Source: a virus
Reading direction: 5' to 3' (one strand)
IMG/VR virus record: IMGVR_UViG_3300034073_003245
Coordinates: 21,717-85,716 of that record
Length of the DNA stretch: 64,000 bases
Part shown: one piece after another, positions 25,108-32,490 of the stretch
Layout of the letters: the number at the start of each line of letters is the position of its first letter
Position numbering within the stretch: the stretch's first letter is position 1
Program-made: the position numbers and the translations under genes
Notes under the pieces: generated by a model
What the model saw: the letters and a program-made list of their open reading frames with translations, nothing else
Told to the model about the DNA's origin: nothing
Database searches by the model: none

Positions 25108-26236
25108 TTGCTAGTTCCTGTTCTGCTGCTTTCTGTCTAAGAGTGTGCGCCTTGGTCTTTGGCCCGACCGGCGCTGCTGCGGCAACGTTTATTTCATTGA
25201 GAAGAAGGTTCCGTATAAGCCAGTTGATCGGGTACGAGTACGGGTCAGCGAGATGCTTTTTTCTGAAGTCGGCTACATAAGCCTTTGCGCGACGTTCATT
25301 ATCTATTCCAAGCATGTTTTCATCTATGCATCGCTTAGCGCCATCAAAACCGTCATTCGCGTAACTCTCAATTAATTTCTCAACATCAAAGTCTTTCCAC
25401 CATCTGCGCTGAGCATCAATTTCCGGCCAACACTCCCAGAGCCTGTCGTAAAACTCTGGCTCGGTGGCTATTACGTCACCAATCCTACGGATAGCGACAG
25501 AGTGGAGGGGAATACCGACACGTGTGTTGCTCCCAGTTAGCGCAGCAACATCGTAATACTCGCAATACTCCGCATTATGCTCTTCTGAAATAAATTTCAG
25601 AACATCATCCATTTGCCAGTCATAGATTACTTTTGCAAACTTCAAAGGTATTGACTTCTTCATTCTGTACGGCGAAACAATGTAGTTTTCGTGCAGTTTT
25701 TGAACCAGAGAACGGTATCTAACCATGGACTCGTTGGCTCTAACGCCAGTGATAAAAGCAACGCTCCCCTTCTTTCCCTGCATTGTGTAGTAGTCAACCA
25801 TTTCCGGCAATCCCTCGTCTGAGGTGAGCCCAAAATGCTCTGCAGTGATAGCCCACTCAGGTATCGGTCTAACCCTGCGACCCTCTTTATATCTCTCATT
25901 GCTCCACAGAACAACAGGCTGTCTAGCCCCAAGAACCCATACTTCTGCCAGATATGGCAAGCAGTACCACTCCATATCAACCCAGTCATATTGCCTGACT
26001 TTGTTGGCATACTCGTAAATCATGGGGCTGACCATTTCTTCATCTCTAAAGATGACCTTTACTGGTCCGAGCCCACGTTCTTCATGCACTTCTTTTGCTA
26101 GATACAAAACGGCAGTGCTGTCTTTGCCCCCAGAAAACTGGACGCATACGGTGTCAAAGGAATCATAAACGTGCCTAATGCGCTGGCGGGCTGCTTCAAC
26201 TACGTCTATGTCAAGAAACATCCTCTGTCTAGTCAT
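25097..26236 (-). CDS. PAPS-reductase-like PP-loop protein, IbrA-like
   Basis: A 379-residue protein with the PP-loop SGGKDST at residues 35-41, preceded by VCVQF, as in the adenylyl-binding loop of PAPS reductase/ATP-PPase enzymes. Residues about 110-135 (SNERYKEGRRVRPIPEWAI) and the RANESMVR and YRMKKSIPLKFAKVIYDW motifs are typical of the IbrA branch rather than of assimilatory CysH. Lengths of about 380-400 are usual. It is sandwiched between ParB-like genes. It probably activates a substrate by adenylation or moves sulfur; which substrate is not shown by the sequence. Confidence 0.85.
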   Translation of the reverse strand: MTRQRMFLDIDVVEAARQRIRHVYDSFDTVCVQFSGGKDSTAVLYLAKEVHEERGLGPVKVIFRDEEMVSPMIYEYANKVRQYDWVDMEWYCLPYLAEVWVLGARQPVVLWSNERYKEGRRVRPIPEWAITAEHFGLTSDEGLPEMVDYYTMQGKKGSVAFITGVRANESMVRYRSLVQKLHENYIVSPYRMKKSIPLKFAKVIYDWQMDDVLKFISEEHNAEYCEYYDVAALTGSNTRVGIPLHSVAIRRIGDVIATEPEFYDRLWECWPEIDAQRRWWKDFDVEKLIESYANDGFDGAKRCIDENMLGIDNERRAKAYVADFRKKHLADPYSYPINWLIRNLLLNEINVAAAAPVGPKTKAHTLRQKAAEQELANED

Positions 26237-26502
26237 AGGTATGTAACCAATCCGCTCAGCCTTGAAATTTCCGCTCTCAGTTCATCAATAACTCTATTGA
26301 GGCGATTTATTTCAAGATCTTTTTCGTCGGGCTTGCTGTAGTAGGGGTTGTTTTTGTTGTGGACCAAAGTTGCGTATCCGGACATGAGATATTCACCCCA
26401 GTTGTCTCGCATATAGGCCCACCACTGTTCCCAGTCCTGCATGGACATCTTTCCTGCAGAACGGAATTCAACTCCAATTTCAGCGCCACTTCCTATAGCC
26501 AT
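26233..26502 (-). CDS. Small coiled-coil protein in ParB/PAPS cassette
   Basis: An 89-residue protein whose start overlaps the stop of the upstream ParB-like gene by one base and whose stop overlaps the next start by four bases (ATGA). It has aromatic residues in a conserved-looking part (SMQDWEQWWAYMRDNWGEY) and a C-terminal heptad region (EINRLNRVIDELRAEISRL). Its coupling to both neighbours suggests it works with them. No known family. Confidence 0.6.
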   Translation of the reverse strand: MAIGSGAEIGVEFRSAGKMSMQDWEQWWAYMRDNWGEYLMSGYATLVHNKNNPYYSKPDEKDLEINRLNRVIDELRAEISRLSGLVTYL

Positions 26503-27275
26503 CAGTAATCAGCAACCGAGTCAAGAAAGTTAATCAATTTTTCTGATGTTGTATTGCCGTCAGTTCCGGGGTCGTTGCGAAGCCACCGGATGAATTCATA
26601 CCATCGTCTCTGCTGTTCTGGATTGTCAAAAACAAGCGTGTATTGGACCACTGCCTGGGGGGCTGATCCCGGTGCAACAACAGTGCTGCCAGAAACGGCG
26701 ACTTCCCTGTGGTCAATATCCCTATTTGCGACAATCTTGCGCTCACCCTCTTCGTCTTCTTCAACATTGAGGGTTGGTGCCTGTGGGCGCTCCATGACGA
26801 CAGGTGGGACGTATCCACCAGCGATGGGAGAAATGACTTCACTGGCAATCTGGGATTCCTCCATAGCGGCCATCTCAAACTCATCCCAACCAAGATCTTC
26901 TAGCAATTCCGGATAGGAGTCATATACGTCAATAAGAAGATCGCTGAGTTCCCTGGGGTCTGTATGTCCAAGTTCCATCGTTCTGTTGTCTGCAAGCGCG
27001 TAGGCAATCGCCGTTTCGTCTGGCACGTCCATTTGTACGGCAGCAATTTCAGTCCACCCAAGACGTTTGGCGGCTTCAAGTTGGTGGTTTCCTGCGATGA
27101 CGGTGTATGTTCCGTCAGAATTAGGTCGCACGACTATTGGCTTCATCTGCCCGAACTCGCTGTACGAGGATGCAATAGCGCCGATGTTGCCTCGCCTGGG
27201 GTTTTTCTCCAGTGGTAACAACTGTTCTATTGGCAGTGCAAGTGACTGCAGGTCTTGGGAAATCTTATTAATCAT
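26502..27275 (-). CDS. ParB-like protein (second copy)
   Basis: A 257-residue protein. Residues about 15-115 form a ParB-like nuclease/CTP-fold domain: IEQLLPLEKNPRRGNIGAIA, FGQMKPIVVRPNSDG, then VIAGNHQLEAAKRLGW and AVQMDVPDETAIAYALADNR. The GNHQLEAAKRLG box is the usual signature, together with the N-P-R box. The C-terminal part (TLVFDNPEQQRRWYEFIRW) resembles a small domain found in phage ParB-like proteins linked to DNA modification. It shares a base with the coiled-coil gene and four bases with the following gene. The phage context favours modification or regulation over plasmid partition. Confidence 0.8.
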   Translation of the reverse strand: MINKISQDLQSLALPIEQLLPLEKNPRRGNIGAIASSYSEFGQMKPIVVRPNSDGTYTVIAGNHQLEAAKRLGWTEIAAVQMDVPDETAIAYALADNRTMELGHTDPRELSDLLIDVYDSYPELLEDLGWDEFEMAAMEESQIASEVISPIAGGYVPPVVMERPQAPTLNVEEDEEGERKIVANRDIDHREVAVSGSTVVAPGSAPQAVVQYTLVFDNPEQQRRWYEFIRWLRNDPGTDGNTTSEKLINFLDSVADY

Positions 27276-27619
27276 GAAATAACCTGCGCCCTCACATTGG
27301 CGTTTAGAGTACGCATTGCGTCTATTGATGTACGCAATGACAATAGTTTTTCGCGCTTTGACTTTAGGAGTGCTTCGGCAATTTTGAAGTCAAAGTTTTC
27401 GTCGGCAAGTTTGTAGTCAGCCCACGCTTCTCTCTCTTTAATTGACCCTTTGGCAGAGAGATACTCTTTTGCCCAGTTTGATTTGTAAAGTGCTTCTTTT
27501 TTAGCCTGATCTTCTGCGAGTGATTCAAAAGCCTCTGTCTCCTCTTCAAGTAGGCCTATCAGCCTGGTTAACTCATGCTCAATGTCAACTTGGCTGATCG
27601 GTTTGTTTCTATTTATCAT
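27272..27619 (-). CDS. Helical protein between RuvC-like and ParB-like genes
   Basis: A 115-residue protein. The start is the ATG at 27619 that overlaps the TGA of the RuvC-like gene (ATGA), not the longer frame. It is nearly all helix and charged (EHELTRLIGLLEEETEAFES, then WAKEYLSAKGSIKEREAWAD, ending LRTSIDAMRTLNANVRAQ). Proteins of this pattern are common beside recombination genes of actinophages and have been compared with recombination mediators, but that link is not secure here. Its place in the recombination operon supports a DNA-metabolism role. Confidence 0.65.
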   Translation of the reverse strand: MINRNKPISQVDIEHELTRLIGLLEEETEAFESLAEDQAKKEALYKSNWAKEYLSAKGSIKEREAWADYKLADENFDFKIAEALLKSKREKLLSLRTSIDAMRTLNANVRAQVIS

Positions 27620-28152
27620 TTTTCTCCAAGCAGAGTATCTAGCGGGGACCAATCTATCTTTTCCAAAGAAGACAGTTGCTCCTTGGTCCAACTGTATTGT
27701 GATTCACCAATTTTTACAATCCCCATTTCCCTCAAAACCCACGCATCACATTCGTCATCAGCGCTTCCTCCACTAAACAAGATCCCGGTCTTTGAAGAGA
27801 TTGCGGATATGACTTCAGACTTTCCTGCGTTGCCTTTTCCGGTGGCAAATTTCGCCCTAGATGTAGGCGGTATGTCAATGAACGGAATATTTGATTCCCA
27901 CAAAAGCATCCGTATGCATCCACCTAGTTCTCCAATGCTGTGCGCTTGGGAATTTCTTGAAGCAAATGAATAACTTTCAATTATTACAAGATCAATATTT
28001 AAATTTTCGCACAATTCAATCACGCCACGGCTAACCGCAGAAAGGCGTGATGCTCCCCGCAGAGTCGTTTTAATGACTTCTGTTCCAGCGCTTGTTGATA
28101 TCCCTGTTGAGGTCAAAGAAGGGTCTATGCCGGCAATATTGATTAATCCCAC
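27616..28152 (-). CDS. RuvC-like Holliday junction resolvase
   Basis: A 178-residue RNase H-fold nuclease. The catalytic acidic residues are visible: D10 in IAGIDPSLTSTGI, E59 in LVIIESYS, and a cluster D132, D133, E134, D136 in ADDECDAWVL. Length fits phage RuvC proteins. It is expected to cut branched DNA formed in replication and recombination before packaging. It overlaps the HNH gene by ten bases and the next gene by four. Confidence 0.88.
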   Translation of the reverse strand: MGLINIAGIDPSLTSTGISTSAGTEVIKTTLRGASRLSAVSRGVIELCENLNIDLVIIESYSFASRNSQAHSIGELGGCIRMLLWESNIPFIDIPPTSRAKFATGKGNAGKSEVISAISSKTGILFSGGSADDECDAWVLREMGIVKIGESQYSWTKEQLSSLEKIDWSPLDTLLGEK

Positions 28153-28442
28153 GAATGTCTCGCTAGACCAAGATCAAAAGCCAATTGCGGATTGTCCCCT
28201 ATCCGCCTATGACAAGGCCTGCAAACGGCAAGGAGATTGTCTTCATCAAGAATTGAGCCACCCTGAGAACGCCGTACAAGTTCATGGATGTCAACTGCCA
28301 TTTGGCGCGTGTAAACAACCTTGCCATCGTGTTCGGCAAAAACAGGGCACGCTTCGCAGAGCGGACGCTCTTCAAGCAGTCTCTTGACAAGTGGGCGTCT
28401 AAGCCGGTATTCCGCTTCTTTTTTCTTTGACCTGTATCTCAC
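28143..28442 (-). CDS. HNH endonuclease
   Basis: A 99-residue protein with a complete HNH domain. It has zinc cysteines C29-x2-C32 and C74-x2-C77 (CRPCHRR), the first catalytic pair in DIHEL (H53), N69 in LDEDNLLAV and H78. The first 28 residues are basic. Small HNH proteins beside terminase genes often assist DNA packaging, but this one sits among recombination genes. It could also be a free-standing mobile nuclease. Confidence 0.88.
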   Translation of the reverse strand: MRYRSKKKEAEYRLRRPLVKRLLEERPLCEACPVFAEHDGKVVYTRQMAVDIHELVRRSQGGSILDEDNLLAVCRPCHRRIGDNPQLAFDLGLARHSWD

Positions 28443-28462
28443 AGGGCGGATACTACTACTCG

Positions 28463-28969
28463 TTAGAGCGAGTCTCCGGATATGTCGTCAAATTCCCACT
28501 TGTTATTGAGTGCTGCCCAGAGTGCTCTGTCAACTGCGGTGTCTTCAAGATCAAACTCTTTCAACATCTGACGATGAGTAGCGATTGCTCGCTTGAAGAA
28601 CTCAACTTGCTCCCACCCGTCAGACTTGATTTGAGTTCCAGTTTCAATCATCATCATGACGTCATCAAGGCGTCTATTGACGTGAAACTTAAATCTGTCA
28701 ATCTTGATTATTTTGCCCTGGTATGCCTTCGCTGCCTCTCGGGCTAGTTTTTCTCCGCTACGCCCCATTGACAAATACCGGTCAGCATCTGCTTCGGCAT
28801 CCTCCTTGATGTTTTCAATTTGGGCATCAAGGTTGTCAATGAGCATCAAAAGAGCGTCTTTCCAACGGCCCCAGTTTTGGGGCTCAAGAAGGATCGCCCT
28901 CTGGCTTGGGGAGAGTTTGTTTTTTACCTCTTCCGCAACCATTCTGGCAAAAGTGTCGTCATTAATCAT
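28463..28969 (-). CDS. Unknown helical protein of the recombination operon
   Basis: A 168-residue protein. The start is the ATG at 28969, which overlaps the TAA of the Cas4-like gene (TAATG), rather than a frame starting 15 codons earlier. It contains LLMLIDNLDAQIENIKEDAE, a run RYLSMGRSGEKLAREAAKAY, then KFHVNRRLDDVMMMIE and a C-terminus ALWAALNNKWEFDDI. It looks all-helical and has no motif I recognise. Position suggests a replication or recombination accessory. Confidence 0.65.
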   Translation of the reverse strand: MINDDTFARMVAEEVKNKLSPSQRAILLEPQNWGRWKDALLMLIDNLDAQIENIKEDAEADADRYLSMGRSGEKLAREAAKAYQGKIIKIDRFKFHVNRRLDDVMMMIETGTQIKSDGWEQVEFFKRAIATHRQMLKEFDLEDTAVDRALWAALNNKWEFDDISGDSL

Positions 28970-29748
28970 TATTCCCACGCTGGACATATTTTTTTGTATG
29001 AACACCATCCGCACAAGACGGATTTAACTGGTTCAAATTCCTCCGATTCGCATTTCTTGTCTATTTCTTCTTTTGTCTTGACAACTGTTTCCTCAACAGA
29101 TTCAAGTTCTATTTTTGTAACACTCTTATTGAACTTAACCCCATCTTTTAGATAAAGAAGTTCAACCTCAGTTGCTGTCCCCAGACCTATTGATTCCAGC
29201 AAATGAGAATAAACAAGGAGTTGGAAAAACTTATCCCCGACCCACTTTTGTTTCGGTGTTTTACCTGTTTTGTAGTCAGAGATAACGAAAGTTTCGTCAT
29301 CTTCTGATTTGCTGTACCTATCAATAAAGCCTTTAATCCTGACGCCACCTATTTCACCGTTAAGTTCTGTTTCAATGCCGGTTGGCGAGACGTATTGTGG
29401 ATTTTCAATCTTCCACAGGTTTTCTATACACCACCAAGAGTTCCACCTGAACAGACGCATTTTGTCTTCCCCGCGAACATATTGGACAACCCTGTCGTGA
29501 TACTGCTCGTCCCAAACTTGCTTTGCGAGAAATTTCGCAGTTTCCTGCGTTCTGTCTTCTGGTGGAAGCGCGTACATCTCCTCAAGAACAGTGTGAACAA
29601 AATTGCCCATCAGGGTTGCCTCTGTGGGGGCGTCTGGGATCAGATCAATTTTGCTGTATTTGAACTTCAGGGGACACTGCTTAAATGTCCCCATTGAAGA
29701 CGGGGACAGATGCGGTGGCGGTGAAAACGCCAAGTTATTCCGCCTCAA
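28969..29748 (-). CDS. Cas4/RecB-like PD-(D/E)XK exonuclease with four-cysteine cluster
   Basis: A 259-residue protein. It has the nuclease motif G-F-I-D143 ... D158-Y-K160 (VISDYKTGK) with Q177-like FFQLLVYSHL following. It also has four cysteines placed as in Cas4/AddB iron-sulfur clusters: C25 near the start (FKQCPLKF) and C246, C249, C255 at the end (LCGWCSYKKICP). This suggests a 5'-3' or single-strand exonuclease that makes ends for the Rad52-like protein encoded next to it. The two genes overlap by 14 bases. Such pairs are common in phage recombination modules. Confidence 0.88.
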   Translation of the reverse strand: MRRNNLAFSPPPHLSPSSMGTFKQCPLKFKYSKIDLIPDAPTEATLMGNFVHTVLEEMYALPPEDRTQETAKFLAKQVWDEQYHDRVVQYVRGEDKMRLFRWNSWWCIENLWKIENPQYVSPTGIETELNGEIGGVRIKGFIDRYSKSEDDETFVISDYKTGKTPKQKWVGDKFFQLLVYSHLLESIGLGTATEVELLYLKDGVKFNKSVTKIELESVEETVVKTKEEIDKKCESEEFEPVKSVLCGWCSYKKICPAWE

Positions 29749-30373
29749 CAGCCATCATCAGAACCTGGCCTATGAGGGCCTCAAGGTCTTCGCGATTTGC
29801 TGTCATCTTGGTTGGCTTCTGCCTATCCCCTGCGTATTCGCTCCAGAAGGAATTTAGTTGCGACTTTTGCTCCTGATTTAGGCTCTTGGAAAGAGACACG
29901 AATTGATTCCACAATTCCTCAATCACTGGGTCAATTTCATTGACAGCCTCAATCTCCATCGCCTCTTCAGTTCTGGCGAGGTAAAGGCCGATGCCGAGAG
30001 CCTGAGCAGCCTTCTTCAATGCATCGGATACAGCGCCCTTGAACTCATCGCCAAGGTCAACGATGTCACCCTGCTTGGTGCGCTTGATTTTCTGACCGCC
30101 GAAGCCGTCCTTTGTAACTGAAACAAATCTGTCTGCCTCTGGAAAGGCGACTAGGCGGACGTGGGCGACGATGAAATCGGGATCAAGGGGATCGCGCTCG
30201 CACTTGATGATTTCGTACGACCATCCGTCATAGCCGAGAACCTTGTTGAGGCGGGTAATTACTTCGCTGACAGGGATGTAGGTGAGGCTCGCACCGCCCT
30301 TTTTGAGTACGCGCTCTACCTCCTTGGGGAATGGCTCGGACAGTTTGCTGTATGTCTCAGCGCTGTTTTTCAC
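29735..30373 (-). CDS. Rad52/22-family single-strand annealing protein
   Basis: A 212-residue protein from a GTG that overlaps the stop of the preceding gene (GTGA). The Rad52 N-terminal core is visible: YIPVSEVITRLNKVLGYDGW, SYEIIKCERDP, then VAHVRLVAFPE and the signature GDEFKGAVSDALKKAAQALG with IGLYLAR. The C-terminal part is a helical extension. Such recombinases anneal complementary strands in phage recombination. Together with the Cas4-like nuclease and RuvC it forms a complete recombination set. Confidence 0.88.
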   Translation of the reverse strand: MKNSAETYSKLSEPFPKEVERVLKKGGASLTYIPVSEVITRLNKVLGYDGWSYEIIKCERDPLDPDFIVAHVRLVAFPEADRFVSVTKDGFGGQKIKRTKQGDIVDLGDEFKGAVSDALKKAAQALGIGLYLARTEEAMEIEAVNEIDPVIEELWNQFVSLSKSLNQEQKSQLNSFWSEYAGDRQKPTKMTANREDLEALIGQVLMMAVEAE

Positions 30374-30876
30374 TTGTCAGTACCTTTCATGTAAATAGCA
30401 ATGTTTGTTTTTTCTTCACCAACTTCACAGAACTGGTCTGCGTTGATTCCGATCTTTGATAGTTCCTTCACCCGCCAGTAAGAGGGGTTGAAATACTCCA
30501 GCATCTTAATGGCGATTTCCCGTGAAGACAACACGACTTCGCCGGTGTCCATGTCAACAGAGGACTGACTGATGCGGTCATAGGTCGCTTCCATCAAAGA
30601 TTTGTGATCCCACGACTTGCGGGGACTGGCTGTTTTCTTTTGAACAGAAGCACCGGCAACGTCAATTTCGGAGATGTTCTTCTCCTCCATTTTTTCCATT
30701 ACCTTCTTTGAGAAGGACTCGTAGATGTCCGCTATGTCTCGCTTGATTTGATTGAGAACAACAAGGTGTTCCAGCATTTTCTCAACATCAAGCGAATCAA
30801 GTTCATCGTTGTAGTTAAGGAAGTTGTCAAGGTTGAGAAGCATCGCTCTCAACTCAGAGGGTGTAATAAGCAACAA
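30370..30876 (-). CDS. Unknown protein upstream of annealing gene
   Basis: A 168-residue protein, overlapping the Rad52-like gene by four bases. The N-terminal half is helical and charged (LVVLNQIKRDIADIYESFSK; KVMEKMEEKNISEIDVAGAS). The middle (SPRKSWDHKSLMEATYDRI) and the C-terminal region (FNPSYWRVKELSKIGINA) resemble short phage proteins found next to annealing proteins. It may be an accessory of recombination or replication. No catalytic motif is visible. Confidence 0.6.
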   Translation of the reverse strand: MLLITPSELRAMLLNLDNFLNYNDELDSLDVEKMLEHLVVLNQIKRDIADIYESFSKKVMEKMEEKNISEIDVAGASVQKKTASPRKSWDHKSLMEATYDRISQSSVDMDTGEVVLSSREIAIKMLEYFNPSYWRVKELSKIGINADQFCEVGEEKTNIAIYMKGTDK

Positions 30877-30897
30877 ACTCTCCGTTCGTGTTAGTTG

Positions 30898-32205
30898 CTA
30901 GACGATGATACTCACCCTTTTTCTCTGCGGCAACCCAAGACCAGCCAAATATGAAAATGCACCCACAGCAGAGTCAACTTGGTCGTCGTGGTCACAGGCT
31001 TCTGGGAATGAAGAAATCTCATCAAGCCAGTCGCTGACCCATGGACCACGAACGATCCGCACGTTTCCGTTTGCAACTGCGGCGGCAAATGGCCTTGCTC
31101 TTGTGACCTTGTCCCCGGTAGACCTAATACCCTGGAAGTCATACCCTGGGACCACATAACGGGCGTATTGGTCAACCAGGGCCTTGCCGGAAGAGCCAGG
31201 CTCCTGTTCCATTCTTATGGCCACCCCATGACCGTCTTCATAAGCGGTCTGAGCCACTAACTGCTCAACCTGCTCCCCCCTGACCCTTGCCTTACGCACA
31301 TCAAGGATGTAGGCAACACCCTGGTCAAAAATCATTAGTGTACCAACGGTCCAGTCGGGATTAGGGTTTGACGCTGAGGGCTCAGTCGCCGCTAAGTCCC
31401 AAAATCTGACAACTCTTGCCGCAGATGTCACATGGGGAACTTCAGCGGGGTCAATAATTACTACAGAAGTCCGCTCAAACATGGTCCCCAGGGTCGTAGA
31501 CCACCAGTCGCCTTCTTCTAGCCTTCTTCTCTCAACAGGATCAAGCGCTGACAGGGCCTGACGGTAGGAGTCGGCATCAATACCGGGGTTATCCGTCAAT
31601 TTTGATGGAACAAATATTCTGCCTTTTTCTTTACCCTCAATAATAAATCTTTGCCTAACCCAGTTGGGGGCTGGGTTTGATGCGGCCCTCATTCGTAGCG
31701 GGATTTGAGAAAGAGGGCCGGTTGCCGGGCGGCGCAAACGGGAGAACAAGTATCTGTAATCAGATTCGCGAATTTCCGTCACCTCGTCCATACCGATGAA
31801 CTGAAATTCAGATCCCTTGTATCGGAGATAATCGTTGGTGTTGTTCAGGTATCCGAAAGAAATTCTCGCCCCAGAAGGGAAGGTGGCAACATAACTATTC
31901 GCATTCCAGTGAATGTCCGACTCATTGTCAATCCATGACTTAAATCTGTCCATCAAAGCGCCAGGGAGAGAAAGGTCGGCAAATGTTCTTCTAAAAAGGA
32001 TTGCGGAATAGCCGGGTACATCAACATATTGAAGAGCAGACATCAAAAGGGCGGAAGACTTTCCGCCGCCAGCCGCGCCGCCAAAAAGAGCCTCAATCGC
32101 GTTTGTTCGCAAAAATACCCTTTGTGTAATGGACGCCGACTCAGGGCAATACAGAGGTTTCTTTGGTTCAAGATATTCAAGAACCTTGTTCCAGTCAGTT
32201 GCCAT
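30898..32205 (-). CDS. Terminase large subunit
   Basis: A 435-residue protein. The ATPase Walker A is GGAAGGGKS at residues 42-50 and the Walker B with catalytic Glu is FIGMDEV (D140, E141). The C-terminal RNase H-type nuclease starts at VVRFWDLAATEP (D270), with EQEPGSSGK and a later DHDDQVDSAVGA acidic motif. The protein cuts and pumps DNA through the portal. It leads the minus-strand recombination operon, diverging from the head operon. No small terminase was identified in the window. GGAAG seven bases upstream supports the ATG. Confidence 0.93.
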   Translation of the reverse strand: MATDWNKVLEYLEPKKPLYCPESASITQRVFLRTNAIEALFGGAAGGGKSSALLMSALQYVDVPGYSAILFRRTFADLSLPGALMDRFKSWIDNESDIHWNANSYVATFPSGARISFGYLNNTNDYLRYKGSEFQFIGMDEVTEIRESDYRYLFSRLRRPATGPLSQIPLRMRAASNPAPNWVRQRFIIEGKEKGRIFVPSKLTDNPGIDADSYRQALSALDPVERRRLEEGDWWSTTLGTMFERTSVVIIDPAEVPHVTSAARVVRFWDLAATEPSASNPNPDWTVGTLMIFDQGVAYILDVRKARVRGEQVEQLVAQTAYEDGHGVAIRMEQEPGSSGKALVDQYARYVVPGYDFQGIRSTGDKVTRARPFAAAVANGNVRIVRGPWVSDWLDEISSFPEACDHDDQVDSAVGAFSYLAGLGLPQRKRVSIIV

Positions 32206-32267
32206 CTAAACACTTCCTTCGCTTCATAACACAATAGAGCACTAAAATAGGCTACGGTGTAGCATGT
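32206..32267. promoter_or_regulatory. Divergent promoter region between terminase and head block
   Basis: A 62-base gap separates the divergently read terminase gene and the small membrane protein gene. It must hold the start signals for both long units. A TAAAAT (32243-32248) reads toward the plus strand and an inverted repeat GCTAC-GGT-GTAGC (32251-32263) could be an operator or a stem in the leader. No good -35 hexamers were found. Confidence 0.4.
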
Positions 32268-32483
32268 ATGCGCAAGAGAGCAAAAGAGAATCTTTCAAAG
32301 ATGATTGACAAATTAAGAAAATTTGGCCGCAAAATAGCAACTAGACAATTTTCTTCATACCTATTGATGGTAGGATTTATATTATTTACGAGCATAGGCG
32401 CAGGGATTTTTTCCCCTGCCTTGGGTTTTATTGCGGCGGGTATCTCATGCGGTCTATACGGATTTCTCTTGGGTCTTGAGTAG
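32268..32483 (+). CDS. Small membrane protein upstream of portal
   Basis: A 71-residue protein. The first 27 residues are basic (MRKRAKENLSKMIDKLRKFG), followed by two hydrophobic segments at about 29-47 (SYLLMVGFILFTSIGAGIF) and 50-69 (LGFIAAGISCGLYGFLL) joined by a short turn. A positive N-terminus and two membrane passes recall class II holins, but no lysis partner is near. It could also be an inner-membrane factor. The gene is the first of the head unit, eight bases before the portal ATG. Confidence 0.65.
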   Translation: MRKRAKENLSKMIDKLRKFGRKIATRQFSSYLLMVGFILFTSIGAGIFSPALGFIAAGISCGLYGFLLGLE

Positions 32484-32490
32484 ATAACAC

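Noticed and set aside
32264-32310. ATG at 32264 as start of the gene before the portal
   Set aside because: This frame closes after a few codons; the ATG at 32268 gives the 71-residue membrane protein.
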